Origin: Emydura subglobosa
Lineage: Eukaryota; Chordata; Testudines; Chelidae
DNA length: 64,000 nucleotides
Reading direction: 5' to 3'
NCBI GenBank assembly: GCA_007922225.1
Contig: ML679966.1
Span: 37,390,793 to 37,454,792 of the forward strand
This document shows positions 34,301 through 45,835 of this stretch, piece after piece. Positions within the stretch are counted from its first letter, which is position 1. Every line of letters begins with the position of its first letter. Under the pieces are notes generated by a model. That model ran no database searches, was not told where the DNA came from, and was given only the letters and a program-made list of their open reading frames with translations. A program made the position numbers and the translations under genes.

Positions 34301-35980
34301 GAGAACAAAAATAAGGGAGAATAAGACCACATGCCATGATCTTACATAGACATACCACCATTGCAATAAGTGATCTGTAAAATTAAAATGTCACAGAGAG
34401 ATCTAATAGGGATTGACTGATTCTGAAAGACACAACAATGAAAACTGCACAGCTGAAAAACTGAGGATAAAAGACCCAAGTTCTTCTCCCACTGAAGTCG
34501 ACAGGCATTCTGCAAGTGACTTGAATAGAGGCAGATTCAGGCCCAAACATAGAATTTCTGCATAGCATGTTGATTTCTTACTTCTTTAAAACACTTTTCA
34601 GTAGAAATAAAAAAGTTGTTGCAGGCCTCGTGATTATAAGATTGACGGCTTAGTTTGTTTCTTCTCTTTCTCTCAACTTAACACAGAATTTCCCCCTCCT
34701 AAAAATGGGACCATGGTTTGGTTGTTTTTAATATCAGCATAGTATCATTTACCTTTAATTATCTCAATCTTTTTGAGAAACATAAATAGCTTTAAGAATG
34801 TTACAGGGGAAAGATGAGTGAATTATCTGATTTTGAAATCAGTTTAGAGAACTTATTCAGAAACACCAACTAAATGAAGGGGACATTTCCATGTCTCCTT
34901 CTAGCATGTCACTATGCAGCTGGATACTATAGTTCTGACTCAAGAAAAATATCCTACTGCAGCCAACTGGAATGTTGCCTGAGTCAGGACTACAGGATTG
35001 GGGTTGAGATGTTTTGCCAATATCTCAGTACTGGAGTGAAATACCTAATTTTTTTAAAGGGGGGGAGGAGGGAATTGGGGAGAAGCCAGCTTGAAATTTG
35101 CAGTCTGAATAGCTGTTTATGGAGATCCTTTGAAATGTGGCTAAATCCCTTAGCTGGCTTTGAAAATCCTAAATTTTTTTTCTGTTTCTCTTTATTTTTT
35201 GGTAAGATTTTCTGGGTGGTTTTTAAAGAGCCATTTTCTTTCTATAGAATATTAAAAGACTAAAGGATATATACAGTATATATAAATACTTGCTACATAT
35301 AGTGGTAACAGCCATTTGATAAATTGCAGAGTCATACGATAACATTTACGAGTCACCTTTGAGATGGAAAAAACAGTACCAATACAACTCTTTAAAACCA
35401 TCTGTGAAACACTGCTAAGGAAATTTTCTTTTAAAAATTCAGCACACATTTAGTATGCTTGTATTATATGCAATAGTCATACATTCAACTGAGCCCAAAG
35501 TGAATTTGCTAAACTTTGCTTGGTTTTGGGGTTACAATCATGGGAAACCAACACATTTGGCATGGCCTTTACCCAGACTCAGACATTGGGCTCACATTTG
35601 CTGAAATGTTAGTAAACCTTGGAAAAGTGCTTGAGTTTTTATTGGTTAGAAAACCTAGAAACAGTTAAAAAGTTGATTGGTTTGGAGGTTTGTTATGAAA
35701 ATTTCATTCACACAGCTGTTTGCAATGATGTCATTAGACTATTTAATGAGGTCTTGAAATGACATACTAAATATCCTAATTATGTCTGGTGAAAACAATG
35801 CAATGCCTGTATTTTGCCCTGAATCCAACACCACTTCAAGCAGTTTTTTTCAGAAACATTTAAATCTAAAAAAAAAAAAATATATTGATTTGGTGGGAAA
35901 CTTTGTATTGCAGGCTTCTTCCTAAGAAAAATATACAGTTTCACTAACCCTTTAAAACAGACTGATCTTGGAAAGGTTAT
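34301..35980. other. Unannotated stretch
   Basis: A 129-codon plus-strand frame at 34874-35263 has no recognisable domain. A 13-A run ends near 35880. Nothing else supported. Confidence 0.45.
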
Positions 35981-35982
35981 TT

Positions 35983-36120
35983 GCAGTGTTGTTGTAGCTG
36001 TGCTGGTTCCAGTATATTAGAGAGACAAGGTGAATAAGGTAATATCTTTTATTGGACCAACATCTGTTGGGGAAACAGATAATCTTTCATCACTCTTCTT
36101 TAGGTCTGGGAAAGGTTACT
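35983..36120 (-). mobile_element. Second Penelope-like 3' tail (different subfamily), decayed
   Basis: Plus strand shows 'gttgtagctgtgctggttcc', 'tagagagacaaggtga', 'ggtaatatcttttattggac' and 'caacatctgttgg', then 'ctttcatcactcttcttta', ending 'ggtctgggaaaggttactc'. This is a turtle repeat whose full-length form has, on the minus strand, CTGAAGA, a stem-loop and GAAAGCTTGTC. Here the stem between the two core blocks is largely lost. Related in design to 1622-1905. Confidence 0.55.
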
Positions 36121-36438
36121 CAATCTTTCTCTATAACAATTCAGTACATAAGGAAGATCCCTTATGCTCTGTATTCCCTCTTGTGAGTCATTCACTAACA
36201 GATTCTGTTTCTGTGTCCTCAGCTCTGTTTGAATGTGGAGTGTTTGGGCTAGAACTAAATGAGAATGTATCATAACACCTACCCCAATTCTTTAATTCTG
36301 CTTCACTTTACAGCTGTTCTTGGTCATAGAAGCTGGACAAGATGTGCCATTTAGGCCACTCCATTTCTAGTACATGATTGTTCCTGTCAATGTTTTTTTC
36401 AGTCACAATTTATATTATAGGTACCTTTATAAATTTTT
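36121..36438. other. Unannotated stretch
   Basis: No feature recognised. Confidence 0.5.
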
Positions 36439-36700
36439 GAGAGGCAGTGTGGTCCAGTGGCTAGGGCAGTGGATTGGGAGTCAGAAGATTTGAGTGTTGC
36501 TAACTGGCTGCGTGAATTTGGACAAGTGATTGCCTATCTTGGTGCCTCTGTTTCTCCTCCCATTGTTTGCTGGACCTATCTGTTTAAAACGGTAAGCTCT
36601 TTGTGGCAGGGAGTCTCTCATATTGGGGCAGCAAAGCATCTAATACAAGGGGGCCCTACTCTTGGTTAGGACCTCCAGTTACTACTCTAATAAACATACT
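36439..36700 (+). mobile_element. tRNA-derived SINE (tortoise PolIII/SINE type)
   Basis: Starts GAGGCAGTGTGGTCCAGTGG, with an A box TGGTCCAGTGG at 36450-36460. It continues through 'ggattgggagtcagaag', 'gctgcgtgaatttggacaag' and 'ggtgcctctgtttctcc' to the tail 'ggtaagctctttgtggcagg' and 'aatacaagggggcccta'. This is nearly full length and the best evidence that the genome is chelonian. The B box is degraded (GATTTGAGTGTT). CpG and other decay suggest an old copy. Confidence 0.8.
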
Positions 36701-37030
36701 TTCTAAAAACAGTTTACAAGGGGTTAATAGATATTCTAACAATTTTACAGAGGTGAGGTGTGAAACCCTGGCCTCATAAACATCAGTGGCAAAACTCTCT
36801 TTGATTTCAGTGGGGCCAGGCCTCCACCCAAGGAGTGTGATAGTTTTAAGCTCATCAGCAGAAGGTGTGGTAGTTGGTTGGCAGCCATGGTTATAGGTAG
36901 CCCATTGTACTCTATACTAACAATTGATTAATCATTTATTAAAATGTCAATTAGTCACTGAGTAATCCTGTATATTAAGGGTTCTTTTATAAAGTGTCAC
37001 CCTTGTATTTAGTGTTTTCCCAGTTTATTT
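36701..37030. other. Unannotated stretch with a short dispersed motif
   Basis: 36780-36830 includes 'tttgatttcagtggggccag', a half-copy of the dispersed foldback motif. No gene recognised. Confidence 0.45.
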
Positions 37031-37190
37031 TTACATGTCCCTCACCCTAATAATTATTTGTATTAGGATAGCACCTAAGAAACAGTCGAGGTTCATGCCC
37101 CCATTAGACTATGCATTGTACAGACACAAAGAAGACAGCCTCCACTTCAGAGAGCTCATAAACCACATTATAAATTATAGGTCCCAGCTC
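37031..37190 (+). repeat. SINE 3' tail
   Basis: 'taattatttgtattaggata', 'gcattgtacagacacaaag' and 'agagagctcataaacc' follow the order of the turtle SINE/LINE tail seen at 16700 and 34150. Confidence 0.55.
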
Positions 37191-37675
37191 CCTGCCTGTC
37201 TTGCGCCGCGCTGTCTAGAGGAAGTGGATGGGACTGCTCTGAAGGATTAGGGCAGGAGGACCAGTACTCAGTACTAGTCTCCCCTTTGCAGATTCCAGCT
37301 TCCTCAGCATGCCTGACAGCAAGCAACACGTCCCAGGGTTTTCTCCCTTGGGAGCTGGTTCCTGCCCTTTCATCAATGCTCACTGCAGAGGCTCACTCTA
37401 CTCCTATGGTTTCTTATGGTTTCTTACCCTCTCCTCTCCCTTTTCAGAAGCAGATCCCAAGGCCTACTCTTCCTCTCGGCTTCCTACAGCCCTAATGGGA
37501 CTCCTCCACTGTTCTGAGCGCCTCTTTTTATGAAGACTCAGCTTCTCCCAGCTGGGCCTGATAACTAATTGATTCACCATACCCTCCAGCTGTATGCAGG
37601 TGAGCAAACTGGGTCCTCAGGCTGCCATTAACCCTTTTGTTGCTAATATGGCCTCACACCTCAGGCCTCACACAC
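37191..37675. other. Unannotated stretch
   Basis: GC-richer sequence with short open frames on both strands and no recognisable domain. Confidence 0.4.
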
Positions 37676-37790
37676 TAACAGGCCTCACACCTGTTTAGGT
37701 GCTTTTGAAAATCCCACTAGGCACCAGTCTGCATCTTTACGTGCCTAAATACTGTACCTTTGAAAATCTGGCTCTATGTGCTTCCAATTT
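37676..37790 (+). repeat. 'tttgaaaatcccactaggca' foldback repeat fragment
   Basis: 'taggtgcttttgaaaatccc', 'actaggcaccag' and 'tacgtgcctaaatactgtac' with 'tttgaaaatctggc' form an inverted-repeat pattern known to me from turtle DNA. Same family as 26395-26460. Confidence 0.5.
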
Positions 37791-38663
37791 TCAGAACCAG
37801 TAGATTTCACTCTCTCCCACCTGTTTTTTCCCCTTCAGGAAGAGGAAAACAAATTTTCCTTCTTTTTCAATTCCCAGTTGGATTCTGAACTTGAATGAAC
37901 TAGTCCAAACAAAGAAAATATTCTCTCTGAATCTGTTAGCTAAACTTAAAACAAAAGTAATTAAGGCTAAAACGTTTCTGCACAACAGAAAGTGAAAGTA
38001 CTTCTGTTTGGAAAATTGCATATACCAGCATTCACTCCATTGTAATGACTGAAAATAACAGTGATACTTACTTAACGCAGTACATGACATGGTGTCATAT
38101 TTATAAAGCTTGAGCTGACCTCAAAAGTTAAAGATGTTTTCCCCCAATTCTGAATTAAAAAAGAAGCATCCTTTAACTCACTAAAATCTGAGGAGGGCTC
38201 ATTGATACAGCATTTTTATTTATTTAAGTGATTTTAATAGATTATAGTAAATTTAGGCCTTAAAATAGGTTGCCATAATTTCAAATAAATTTTTAAACAG
38301 ATTAATTTTTAAAATGAAAAATGAATTTAATTTAAATTGAAGAATCCATTTAAAAAAAAAAACCACATTGATTTTTATCCACCGTGTTATTGAGTTTGGC
38401 CCATATTTTCTGACGTACTTCAAAACTCTTCTAAATCAAAAGCACTAGATCAATGTAGAGTAATTCCTCTGCACTGAGATTCTTTGCTTTTTATTCTTGA
38501 TTGATAAGGAAATAAAATGACTAGAGAATTCTGTCATGTTTCTACCTCTCTTACAAATCGAGGACAAAATACCAAGTATGTTAGTGTTACCTCCCAAAAA
38601 CATAAAATAATACAAACAGTGACTAAATCTAGTTCCAGCAATTTTTCAGACAATTCTACTTAC
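37791..38663. other. Unannotated stretch with one possible minor exon
   Basis: A minus-strand donor GTAAGTATC at about 38070 follows an open segment bounded on the other side by GGTCAG near 38117, but an upstream AG makes the acceptor ambiguous. AT-rich otherwise, with a long A-run near 38350. Confidence 0.35.
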
Positions 38664-38900
38664 GGTTGAGTTTTTTCTTAACACAGCTACATATGCTGCT
38701 TACATGCTGCACAGTGGGATAACATGACTTATTGTTACTTAAGAGAAATGCTCCCATCTCAAGTGCACTTTTGAATACACTGGTGACTTTTTTCAATGAT
38801 TTCCATATGTCATAAATGAACTGAATTCCCAGGAAGTGATGTAACATTTCTGGCAAAGGAGCAATTAAATGCGATTTTCCTGGGAAGCCAGATGGGTCCA
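38664..38900 (-). CDS. Candidate 237-nt exon of a minus-strand host gene
   Basis: The minus strand is open for 79 codons from just after AAATTACAG to the donor GTAAGTAGA. The protein includes DPSGFPGKSHLIAPLPEM, FIYDIWKSLKKV and CYPTVQHVSSICSCV, with an ordinary globular composition. I do not recognise the family. It starts and ends in phase 1, so it fits between the candidates at 60398 and 34083. Strong donor, poor pyrimidine tract before the acceptor. An open frame of this length in AT-rich DNA is suggestive but not proof. Confidence 0.4.
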
Positions 38901-39159
38901 CTGTAATTTCACATTATTCCTAAATTCTTACTCCTGATGGAACAAAGGAACTCTACTAATAATTTCCACATCACTGCATCACACCTTTTTTTTTACTTCC
39001 AAGATTCTTGTACCCCTCACTATTTGGTCTGAGCATCAGGATTGAAACAAATCCCCAAACATTTAAAATAGTCACTCTATTATTTTTGTTCTTATGTCTT
39101 CTTACAGTTTGTCCTCACAGAACACTAAGAACAAAAGGACTGCTTTAAAAATGTAACCA

Positions 39160-39295
39160 GAGAATTACAGGAACACAGGACTGGAAGGGACCTCCTGAGT
39201 CATGGAGTCCAGTCTCCAGCTGCCACAGGCAAGCCTGTCATGTAACCCCATTCAGAAAGCTATCAAGCTCCCTCTTAAAACTATGTATAGCTTGC
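39160..39295 (-). mobile_element. CR1 3'-end fragment
   Basis: 'cacaggactggaagggacct', 'cctgagtcatggagtccagt' and 'aagctatcaagctccctctt' are the reverse complement of the CR1 3' end, which usually reads 'tggaagggacct...gtccagtcc' from the plus side of a minus-strand copy. Short and degenerate. Confidence 0.75.
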
Positions 39296-40305
39296 ATAAA
39301 AAACACCTGCAGGAATACACTCAAGATTTTGTTCACCACTGGACAGCATGCTCTGAGCCTTGGAAAGGCTGACTTTGACGTCTTGTCTTTGTAGTGTAGC
39401 ACATGCATGTGTGTTGTATTGGGTCTCCACTGTCTTTGATTGTGTTACATCTGTACACGTTGACTGAAAAGATGGGTGTAAAATGCTATTATTCTGATCC
39501 AGCAGCATTTTAAATTCACTTTGCTCTTGCCTTGAACAGATTTAAACAACTACTCAAAGTGCAACACAGCAGATTCTTTACCTTCTTACTAATCGAGGTA
39601 GAGCTGGTGGAGGGTTAAGGGTGGTTTCTGCAGTAGCTGAGCTGTAGTGAAGGGAGATGTTCTCTCTCTATAGGGTACTGTGTTACTCCTTTTGATCCAA
39701 GCAGTTAGTAAAAATTCAGCATCTAGCAGGTTGCTATTGTTAGGAGGAAAAATCGATGTTGGAATCAGCTTTTTTTATTAATGCAATCCTGTTTATTTAC
39801 AAGAATATACAGAGATCTGTTCTCCCGAACAAGAGGAATCAACCAGCAGTAGACAGCTTCTTTGCTCAGTTCCAAGCCCCTTTCAGCCAGCATTTAGCCC
39901 TAAAAGCTCTCTCTCTCTGTAAGCTTTTCTCAGGCCCATGTTCCCAGTGCTTGTTCTGACTGTGCCCTTGGCTTTCTGCTGGTTTGCTCCTGACTTCTTT
40001 GGTGTTTCTCCTGCTTCTCTCTCTCAACCCCATCCCCTAAAAACAATACTCAGCAAAACCCGCTCCCCACACAGCTCTATTTCAGTGGTGTTGCTATGAT
40101 TTATGGAGGCTCCTTTTGTTTCTTACATTTATCCTGAATGAAGGGTGGCTGTTACGCCCACCAGTTTCAATGATATTTCACCCAATCCATAATGGTATAA
40201 TGCCATCACGAGCATTAACAGGGACCACCTCAGCAGTACACTTGCAACACCTGTCTGAAGCTGTAGTGTTGGGTAACACTATTCTCTTAGCCACACCCTG
40301 GAGAT
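39296..40305. other. Unannotated stretch
   Basis: No gene recognised. 39590-40110 has the look of an older repeat (pyrimidine-rich, TTTATT-containing) that I cannot classify. Confidence 0.4.
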
Positions 40306-40310
40306 ACCCT

Positions 40311-40580
40311 GGCTTTGCCTGCATTGCGAAAAGGTGTGTTTTTTACATCACAATAGCTATCTTGATATTAATTCCTAGTGGAGACAAAACCCAGGTTGTT
40401 TTTACCTCAGTGTAGCCAGCTGAGGTCAACCCCATACTCCCCCACCCCACCAGCACCTGGGGTTGAACTTGACTAATTACAGGGAGGTAAAAACTATTCA
40501 GGCCTTGTCTTCATTAGCATTTTGGACTGAGATAGCTATCTTGATGTCAAAACACTTTTTATGGTTTGTGGACAGAGCCC
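40311..40580. mobile_element. GGCCTTGTCT-type MITE fragments
   Basis: GGCTTTGCCTGCATTGCG at 40311 and the complement of GTGGAGACAAAACC at 40379-40392 look like opposite ends of a small element with ATAGCTATCTTGAT inside. GGCCTTGTCTTCATTAGC at 40501 starts a second copy with the same internal word. Probably rearranged palindromic MITE copies. Confidence 0.5.
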
Positions 40581-41388
40581 CTTTGGTTTGTGCAGTGTTT
40601 GCAGCAACATTAGTAAGTTCCCTTGCAGGCAGGAAACACAAGCAGCTGCAATATGGTTGACTCCTGTGCAAGTGCAGAGTGCCATATCTGGCTAAACTGT
40701 ATATTAATTGGCACAGACTATATTAAAGGTGCTTATAATATGTAATTCCTGAAATGAGAAATAGCTACATCTCTTTATTTTCATTATATTCTTCCATAAA
40801 CCAACTCCAGTGATGCTGTATTACAAGCTTTCCAGTCATATAAATTACTCCAAACAGGGTTCTGAAATGTTAAGGCTCGTGTAATTATACGTACACTAGT
40901 AGCTCCAGGCTGACATGTCTATTTAAGTCCATAACACTTTTTTTCAGAAGGAACAGAGCAGGTAAAGTGTAATTGGCATCACTTAAGTCACATTTTCAAT
41001 GCCAAAATGGATATTTTACAAAACCTTTCAATCCCATTATGCTGTCAGCTGTCCAGTAATTTCTCGAGTATGTATTTGAAGAGACACGTTGGAATACTTC
41101 CTTGCCAGTGATCTGACATATCTTGAGTCACAAGGCATTTCTCTAGTTCTTATACAGAATTTATTGTACTATTCTTCAACGTTGTTTTACTTCTAAACTT
41201 GGCAGTGAATGCAAAAGTGCCCCTATATCCTGACCCTTTTACTAAACCCAGATGCTCCATCTGTGATTTGTTTAAAGGAAGATACTCAAACTGCAGTCAG
41301 GTAAAAGGAAGAAGCATGTTGCTGATGTGTGGACAGTGTGCTGTTGGCAAAAGCATGCAGGAGGCCTAGGTTCAAGAATGAACTCAAA
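40581..41388. other. Unannotated AT-rich stretch
   Basis: No feature recognised. Confidence 0.5.
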
Positions 41389-41451
41389 GGGTACGCCTAC
41401 ACTGTAATAAAAGACTCACAGCATAGCCTAGGCCAGCCCATCAGCTGACTT

Positions 41452-41992
41452 CAGTGCCATACTGAGGGGGAGGGAGGCTGGGCAGGGCCATGTCCCTGGG
41501 TGCCGGTCTGGAGGGGCCACCAGTCAGGCCTTCCTTGGAGGAGCTGTCCCTTGCTGTTGCAGGCAGCCAGGGGCCACCGGGCTTTATCATCCCCGGCGGC
41601 CACGCCAATCCCAGTTCAGGCCTGCCAGCGGCCGAGGGCTTCCACTGCAGGGGGAGCAAGTATCCTCCTGGTCCTTCCACCCCTGTGCTGGGCGCTAGAA
41701 GGGAGCCACAGGGACCCTGGCCATGCAGGGGCCAGGCAGCCAAAGGTGGGGCACCAGGGCAGAACCTGTCACGCCTCACCCCCCTGCTGCGGGGTGGCCT
41801 GGGGGCGTATGCCCATCATTCCCGCTCCCCATCACACCCCCACAGCGGGGGGGAGGAGCGAGGGAGAGCAGAAACAGGCCCACAGACATCCCCTCCTGCA
41901 GGGCGCTGCCACTGATTGGGGGGGGGGGAACGCAATTGTTAGTGTTGGCCCCCAGGCGCTGGCGTCTCCTGGAGACCCATGGTACGCCACTG
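41452..41992 (+). mobile_element. hAT non-autonomous element with 8-bp target duplication
   Basis: Terminal inverted repeats CAGTGCCATAC (left) and CAGTGGCGTAC (complement of the right end). It is flanked by a perfect 8-bp duplication GCTGACTT at 41444-41451 and 41993-42000, as expected for hAT transposition. Length 541 bp, strongly GC-rich, with a G-run at 41921-41930. Open frames of up to 165 codons inside it come from base composition and show no transposase motifs. Confidence 0.9.
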
Positions 41993-42077
41993 GCTGACTT
42001 GGGTGTGCAGGGCTCAGGCTGCAGGGTTAAAATTTGCTGTGTAGATGTTTGGACTCTGAAACCCAGCAAGGAGGGAG

Positions 42078-42528
42078 GATGTCACTGGTGAGGCCACATT
42101 TGGAGTACTGTGTCCAGTTTTGGGCCTGCCACTACAAAAAGGATGTGGAAAAATTGGAGAGAGACCAGTGGAGGGCAATGAAAATGATTGGAGGGCTGGG
42201 GTACATGATTTATGAGAAGCTGAGGGAACTGGGCTTATTTAGTCTGCAGAAGAGAAGACTAAGGGGAGATTTGATAGCAGCCTTCAACTACCTGAAAGGG
42301 GGGTCCTGGAAGGATTGAGCTAGGCTGTTCTCAGTGGTGGCAGATAACAGAACAAGGAGAAATGGTCTCAAGTTGCAGTGGGGGAGGTCTAGGTTCGATA
42401 TAAAGAAAAACTTTTTCACTAGGAGGGTGGTGAAGCACTGGAATGGGTTACCTAGGGAAGTGGTGGAATCTCCATCCTTAGAGATTTTTAAGGCCCGGCT
42501 TGACAAAGTCCTAGCTGGGATGATTTAG
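42078..42528 (+). pseudogene. CR1 ORF2 C-terminal fragment
   Basis: Frame one (to 42318) reads [20 protein letters not shown], ...[20 protein letters not shown], then a TGA after GGSWKD. A second frame (42334-42528) continues [39 protein letters not shown] and stops at 42528. These are the conserved post-reverse-transcriptase C-terminal blocks of CR1 ORF2. One stop and one frame change separate it from the intact family sequence, so it is a relatively recent dead copy. Confidence 0.9.
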
Positions 42529-42612
42529 TTGGGGTTGATTCTGCTTTGAGCAGGGGGTTGGACTAAATGACCTACTGATGTTCCTTCCAACCCTAATCTT
42601 CTATAATTCTAT
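42078..42612 (+). mobile_element. CR1 LINE, 5'-truncated 3' end
   Basis: Contains the C-terminal end of CR1 ORF2 followed by the short 3' UTR ending in the CR1-type octamer end (AATCTTCTATAATTCTATG). It is the best-preserved CR1 copy here. Inserted in the palindromic MITE, so younger than it. Severe 5' truncation is usual for this family. Confidence 0.92.
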
Positions 42613-42700
42613 GTCAGAGCCCAGGCTCCAGCCTAAGCCTGACCATCTACAGTGCGATTTTCAGGCCTTGCAAGCCTGAGTTAATTGCGTTGGGCTCTGT

Positions 42701-42899
42701 GGGTATGCCTACACCACAATGTAAGCCCAGGCTCAGACTCAGGCTTGCGCCCAAACTCCCCTTCCATCTACACACAATCTCTCAGAGTTGGGCTTGGATC
42801 TAGGGGGCCTGGGCCCCTGTAGGGGTGGAGGGTTCAAGCCAAGTCAATCCAGGACCCTAGGTTTGAGCCCTATTGCTTTGCAGTGTAGACACAACGCCC
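42701..42899. mobile_element. GTCTACAC-type MITE
   Basis: Left end GGGTATGCCTACACCACAAT and right end whose complement is GGGCGTTGTGTCTACACTGC. The interior, GCCCAGGCTCAGACTCAGGC... and GTTTGAGCCC, is partly self-complementary. Probably Harbinger-related; the target duplication is not clear. Confidence 0.65.
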
Positions 42900-44640
42900 C
42901 CAGACCCACGTCCTGAGAGACTGCCAAAAGTATCCCACAATCCCATCAGTCAATTTCCTTTGTCCTCTCTATCCCAAGAATCTTCAGTCGACTCCATAGA
43001 ACAGAAACAACTCCACTGCGTGTAGTTAAGCAGTTTGGTGAGTCAGTTTTTTGCCCCTCCATTGGCTTCTGAACACCGAGCTGCAAACACAGAGAGAGAG
43101 AGCATTCTGTGTTTGCAAGGGAGACTGAACAGAAGAAGTCTCTTGCAAAGCGCGCGGCTTCATAGTCAGGGGAGCACAGCCAGATTTTGGTAAAGATTTT
43201 GGTGTGAGGGCAGCAAAACAGTGAACTTTAGCAAGAGTATCAGGGATGACCACGCATAGCAGCAAATAGCAAATATGTTGGCAGAGTTGCAAATATACTG
43301 ATGACCAGTGCAGGGAGTGGTTTAAGCAGCTCAAGACTGAGTAGGGAAAACCAAGGATCAGAACTCAACCATGAGCAACTTGCTGCCATCATGCTGATTT
43401 TATGAGGAGTTTGACTGGGTGCTGGGTACCGTACCCCGTATGGAGACACCTGTGATGCGTGATGACCTGGTCAGCCGAGATGGGGATAGATGGGGAGATG
43501 ACCCGGTCAGCATGGGGACAGATGGGAGCCAGCAGCAGGTGTTGAGTGAGGACAGTGAAGTGACTCTGTTGCTGGCGCTGGTCTCAGAGGAGGCTATGGA
43601 GCATAAGCAGCAGCGCACAATGTGGGGCAATACTCGGAGGAGCTATTTAATGGAACAACCCGCCACGGAGCCGACAGCAGATGTGGAAGGGATGGAAGCC
43701 GCCCCTGAACCTGATAAGTTTCTGGCTCTGTTTTAATGTTTATTAACACAGTAGCAGGAGGGCTTTCCATTCTATGAACCAATGCAAAAGGTATTAGAAG
43801 CCCCAGGGAGCAGGGTGTATCCACGAATGGCAGATTGTATGCCACCAATAGCTTGATTCACCTCCCTCCCCATCCTCACCATGTGGAGTTCAAAATGGCG
43901 AGCATGAAATGCTAACAGTAAGAAGGCCTTGAAAGTTAATTTTTACTGGAAAGGCACAGATTTATGCTAGGGTACTCCTGCTTCTTAAAAAATAACCTTA
44001 CATTGCCATGCCTGTCAGTATGCTGTTCTCTACTCACTCAGCGGTGTAATGAGCCACCTGGAAACACTGAATGGTGTGTGGGTTGCTGGGATGCGGGAGA
44101 AGGTGTTCCATTTACAAATCTAGTTCACTTCAGTTAGAGGTAGTCCAGGCAGTTCATTGGTGAAAAAATCATTGGTGCCAAATTTAACGGAGGTTTGAAA
44201 TTTTGTCCAGAAATGTGGTGGGTGGGTAGGAGGGTAGGGAGGATGGCTATGAAGTTCTCAGTGCTTTCATGCAGCCATAAGAGGCTAATTATGAGCCATT
44301 AGTTTCCCCATGGTTAGCCTGTTGTGGCTGCATGGAAACACAAAGAACCCACAGAAGCTCCCTGGACTCAGCCTGGTTAATCACAATGAGAGAAGTGCAG
44401 AGACAATGGTAAGTTAAAAATTCAAAGCTGCTTTTTGTTTTAAAAACGTTGCAGAACTACTTGGTTGGAGGCCTGCCATCAGTAGCCATGCTACAAAAGC
44501 TTTTTTCTATCATTTCAAGCCTTCCATATTTTGGAGGACATAACAGTTCTTGTGGTGCTTGACTGGCAAAGGGAGATGTTATTCCAAGCTGCGGATGGGA
44601 ACCTGCAGTGCACTCAACCAAAATATTCAAACATAGTGAC
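42900..44640. other. Unclassified block, possibly DNA-transposon derived
   Basis: A (GA)n run lies at 43087-43100. A plus-strand frame at 43419-43736 encodes an acidic, Asp/Glu/Ser-rich protein (for example VLSEDSEVTLLLALVSEEAM) reminiscent of accessory proteins of turtle DNA transposons, but I cannot name it. The rest (43740-44640) is unrecognised. Confidence 0.35.
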
Positions 44641-44839
44641 TGAACAGCATATCTACAAGCGGAGTGGGCTGGTCAGCTACAAAGGCGGCCCTGGAAAATA
44701 AGCCCTGCCCGAAATATGACTACCTATCTGGAGTTTCTGTTACAGGAAAAGTTTGCAGCTATCAGCATCCGGGTTTGGGTCCGAATTCAAATAAATCTGA
44801 CGCTAGTCTCTTCCAAGTTCTGTCTGGTAGATGTGTTGT
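44641..44839. other. Unannotated flank of Gypsy fragment
   Basis: No feature recognised; may belong to the retrotransposon that follows. Confidence 0.4.
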
Positions 44840-45460
44840 TATTAAAGGTTCTTTGTGAGTTCTAGATGTTCACATGCAGATACTTTATTCTTTATTTCCT
44901 TGCTGATGCCCGGCCACCACACTGACTGGTTGGCCTGTTCAGGGCATTTAGTTAATCCTTGATATCCTTCATATATGAGGTTTAAGATTTTTCCTCTCAT
45001 TTCATTTGGAATTATGATACAATTGCCTTTAAACATGAATTCATATGACTTGCTTAATTATCCATGCACCGCAAAGTAGTCTCTTGTCACTTCCTTAGTA
45101 TCCTTTACATATGTGAACCAGCCACCCCTAATGTAACTTAGAACTTCCTGAAGTTGCGTCTGTTGAGGTTGCTTTTGGTAGCTGGAGTAGTCTCTTTTCT
45201 GACATGGGTCTGTATGCATCCATAGCATCCAGGTATGCCTTTATGTCATCTTCGAGTTCATGGGTAGTTGAGTGCTATGCTGAGCTCTGTGACAGAGTGT
45301 CTGCTACTAACAGATTTTTCCCAGAAATGTATTTAGCAATTGGTATAAATTGCATTAACTTTAGACATACACATGGAATCTCAGCAGTACGTGTGCTTTT
45401 TATTTCATCTAGAAAGTTTATTGCTATCACTGCATCACATCATACAATGTGTATTTAAAA
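44840..45460 (-). pseudogene. Gypsy (Ty3) pol fragment: RNase H end to integrase N-terminus
   Basis: On the minus strand near 45310 the motif VADTLSQ matches the end of the Gypsy RNase H region (ADxLSR). It is followed by a linker with LQEVLSYIRGGWFTYVKD and then FKGNCIIIPNEMRGKIL, YEGYQGLTKC and QSVWWPGISKEI at 45036-44842. The last part is the integrase zinc-finger region, where the two conserved histidines (HEGHQG) are changed to tyrosines and the C-x-x-C pair is degraded. Several frame breaks. A fragment of an LTR retrotransposon; no LTR adjoins it visibly. Confidence 0.85.
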
Positions 45461-45835
45461 TAAAGGTAAATATACAATCATGGACAATTAGTAAGCAAAC
45501 ACTATTCCTCAAGATACTTATCTACATCAATCCATGTAGATGGACGGCCCCCACTTCAGGTTAAGTTCTGGGTCCTAGGGAATGCTGGCCAATCAGCATC
45601 CATCCACCTCAACTGGCCAACTGATGCTAGAGACTCCTAGAGAGCTACCTGATGTCCCTCAGTATGTGCCCATCCCTTCATTCACTGATGGAACTGTCCC
45701 CCATCACCACTGGCCCCAACAAGTTCCCCCACCCAATGAGGGAGGTAGGTGGCATTTTTCCTAGTCTCACTTATTCCTTGAACCCCCAAAAATATTTCAA
45801 ATGTTCAAAACACACAAAAAATCCTAAGACTGCAA
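45461..45835. other. Unannotated stretch
   Basis: No feature recognised. Confidence 0.45.

Larger units (their letters stand above)
41389..42699. mobile_element. Palindromic GTCTAC-type MITE, split by hAT and CR1 insertions
   Basis: Left part 41389-41451 (GGGTACGCCTACACTGTAAT...) resumes at 42001-42077 (...TTGCTGTGTAGATGTTTGG). The right part 42613-42699 (CCAGGCTCCAGCC..., CATCTACAGTGCGATTTTC) is roughly the reverse complement of the left. 41452-41992 is a hAT insertion and 42078-42612 a CR1 insertion. The right terminus appears truncated where the next MITE begins at 42701. Confidence 0.65.

Noticed and set aside
34874..35263. 129-codon plus-strand frame as a gene
   Set aside because: Phe/Ser/Cys-rich product from AT-rich DNA, no homology recognised, no splice or promoter context.
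41490..42091. Several overlapping frames of 94-165 codons
   Set aside because: They are inside a GC-rich non-autonomous hAT element and across its border. Open in many frames at once, which is a composition effect; no transposase motif.
43087..43100. (GA)n run as a regulatory GAGA element
   Set aside because: Short simple repeat inside transposon-like sequence. No other support.
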